Shown here: positions 4,956 to 5,576 of the stretch, piece after piece
How positions within the stretch are numbered: the stretch's first letter is position 1
How the letters are laid out: each line of letters begins with the position of its first letter
From: Gallionella sp.
GTDB taxonomy: Bacteria > Pseudomonadota > Gammaproteobacteria > Burkholderiales > Gallionellaceae
Assembly: GCA_025362155.1 (NCBI GenBank)
Contig: JANYHX010000142.1
Location: 1-5,576 of the forward strand
Length of the DNA stretch: 5,576 nucleotides
Direction of reading: 5' to 3'
Notes under the pieces: generated by a model
Database searches by the model: none
What the model was told of the DNA's origin: nothing
Seen by the model: only the letters and a program-made list of their open reading frames with translations
Translations under genes and position numbers: made by a program

Positions 4956-5294
4956 ATGAATGCAACATGTGACCTGACCAACAAGCGATGCAAACCCTGT
5001 GAAGGCGGCACGCCTCCGCTCACGCAAGCGGGAGCAGACAAGCTGATGAAACAGCTCGAGGGCTGGCAGCGGTTCGATCACCTGATCGGCAAGACCTACC
5101 ATTTCAAGAATTACTACGAGACCATCGCGTTCGTGAACGCGATCGCATGGATGTCCCACCGCGAGGATCATCACCCGGAACTCACCGTAGGCTATAACAG
5201 CTGCAATGTGGAATACACCACCCACGCGATCCACGGCCTGTCGGAAAACGATTTCATCTGCGCCGCGAAAGTGGACACCTTATTCAACCTTTGA
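4956..5294 (+). CDS. phhB: Pterin-4a-carbinolamine dehydratase
   Basis: This 112-residue cytoplasmic enzyme dehydrates 4a-hydroxytetrahydropterin, recycling the pterin cofactor of aromatic amino acid hydroxylases; many bacteria keep it without phhA, for uncertain reasons. The active-site block HREDHHPELTVGYN carries H72 and H73, and H90 in EYTTHAIHGLSENDF is the third catalytic histidine. GWQRF (36-40) and KTYHFKNYYETIAFVN (46-61) match the family. The N-terminus has C5, C12 and C15 (CDLTNKRCKPCEGG), a cysteine-rich lead-in that I recall from other proteobacterial homologues. The frame is open back to 4860 inside the cytochrome gene, but ATG 4956 begins the family-like sequence. It lies 8 bases after the cytochrome stop and has a poor Shine-Dalgarno, so coupled translation is likely. 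Confidence 0.94.
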   Translation: MNATCDLTNKRCKPCEGGTPPLTQAGADKLMKQLEGWQRFDHLIGKTYHFKNYYETIAFVNAIAWMSHREDHHPELTVGYNSCNVEYTTHAIHGLSENDFICAAKVDTLFNL

Positions 5295-5576
5295 ACGGAC
5301 TGTTACACGGCCAGGTCATCGCGGCGTTTGGCCGCCAGTATCTGGTGCGCCTTGTTGACGGCAGCGAAATATCCAGTTTGACTCGCGGCAAGAAAAGCGA
5401 AGTGGCGTGCGGTGATATGGTGGAGGTCAAACGCACGGGAAACTCTTCGACCATGCTCAGGACAGGTGGACAAGGCGTGATCGAACGCATCGCTCCGCGC
5501 CGCTCGCTGCTGCATCGCTCCGATGCATTCCGCGAAAAAATCATCGCCGCGAACGTCACACAGATCATTATCGTGG
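5291..5576 (+). CDS. rsgA: Ribosome small-subunit GTPase RsgA, N-terminal part (runs off the edge)
   Basis: The 95 visible codons encode the N-terminal OB-fold domain of RsgA, a GTPase that assists late maturation of the 30S subunit. Recognisable blocks are GQVIAAFGRQYLVRL, TRGKKSEVACGDMVEVKR, QGVIERIAPRRSLLHRSD and AFREKIIAANVTQIIIV; the last leads into the GTPase domain, which lies beyond the window. No in-frame ATG is suitable. TTG at 5291, sharing TTGA with the phhB stop, is the likely start and implies translational coupling. Between VKRT and QGVIERI lie about 10 extra residues (N51-G60, NSSTMLRTGG) whose DNA resembles a dispersed repeat, and which other betaproteobacterial RsgA proteins, as I remember them, lack. 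Confidence 0.93.
   Translation, partial: MNGLLHGQVIAAFGRQYLVRLVDGSEISSLTRGKKSEVACGDMVEVKRTGNSSTMLRTGGQGVIERIAPRRSLLHRSDAFREKIIAANVTQIIIV
5441..5470. repeat. Repeat-like segment inside rsgA
   Basis: CTTCGACCATG (5445-5455) followed at once by CTCAGGACAGG (5456-5466) matches, from memory, the common extragenic repeat that reads CTTCGAC...GCTCAGGAC. Its core words CTTCGA and CTCAGGAC also occur in the palindrome at 138-185. Here it stays in frame and encodes roughly NSSTMLRTGG at a loop of the OB domain. Confidence 0.5.

Overview
The window looks like chromosome of a betaproteobacterium, most likely in the Nitrosomonadales/Gallionellaceae area. This is judged from protein style and gene order (orn divergent from an M48 protease, small cytochrome c, pterin dehydratase and rsgA run); no search was run. 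It holds nine protein genes, one of them cut by the right edge, and no tRNA, rRNA or CRISPR.

Left part (1-841): about 200 bases of mobile or repetitive debris come first. These are a tandem 16-bp repeat resembling an insertion-sequence end, a strong intrinsic terminator, and an imperfect palindrome of the widespread CCTTCGA...CTCAGGACGAACGG type. A PaiB-like flavin-fold protein follows, with a TATAAT box only 8 bases before its ATG and no Shine-Dalgarno, so its mRNA may be leaderless.

Stress block (842-2579): a good match to a sigma-32 heat-shock promoter (928-958) precedes three same-strand genes. They encode a 64-residue SAP-like protein with a four-cysteine tail, an Hsp20 chaperone, and a zinc-ribbon protein of the BCAM0308 type. 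A perfect 14-bp inverted repeat separates the last two. A small acidic hypothetical gene on the opposite strand converges on the block with only 3 bases between the stop codons. The inferred picture is a heat/stress-induced mini-operon.

Housekeeping block (2580-5576): orn (oligoribonuclease) reads leftwards. Divergent from it is a tightly packed rightward run: a membrane M48/Ste24-type protease, a periplasmic monohaem cytochrome c, pterin-4a-carbinolamine dehydratase, and the start of rsgA. Gaps are 13 and 8 bases, then a 4-base TTGA overlap, which suggests one transcript.

The most notable oddity is a short stretch in rsgA that looks like a dispersed extragenic repeat carried in frame inside the coding sequence (about 5441-5470). 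It is related to the repeat near position 140. No clearly new biological system is visible. The best candidates for follow-up are the sigma-32 SAP-like/Hsp20/zinc-ribbon operon and the repeat inside rsgA.
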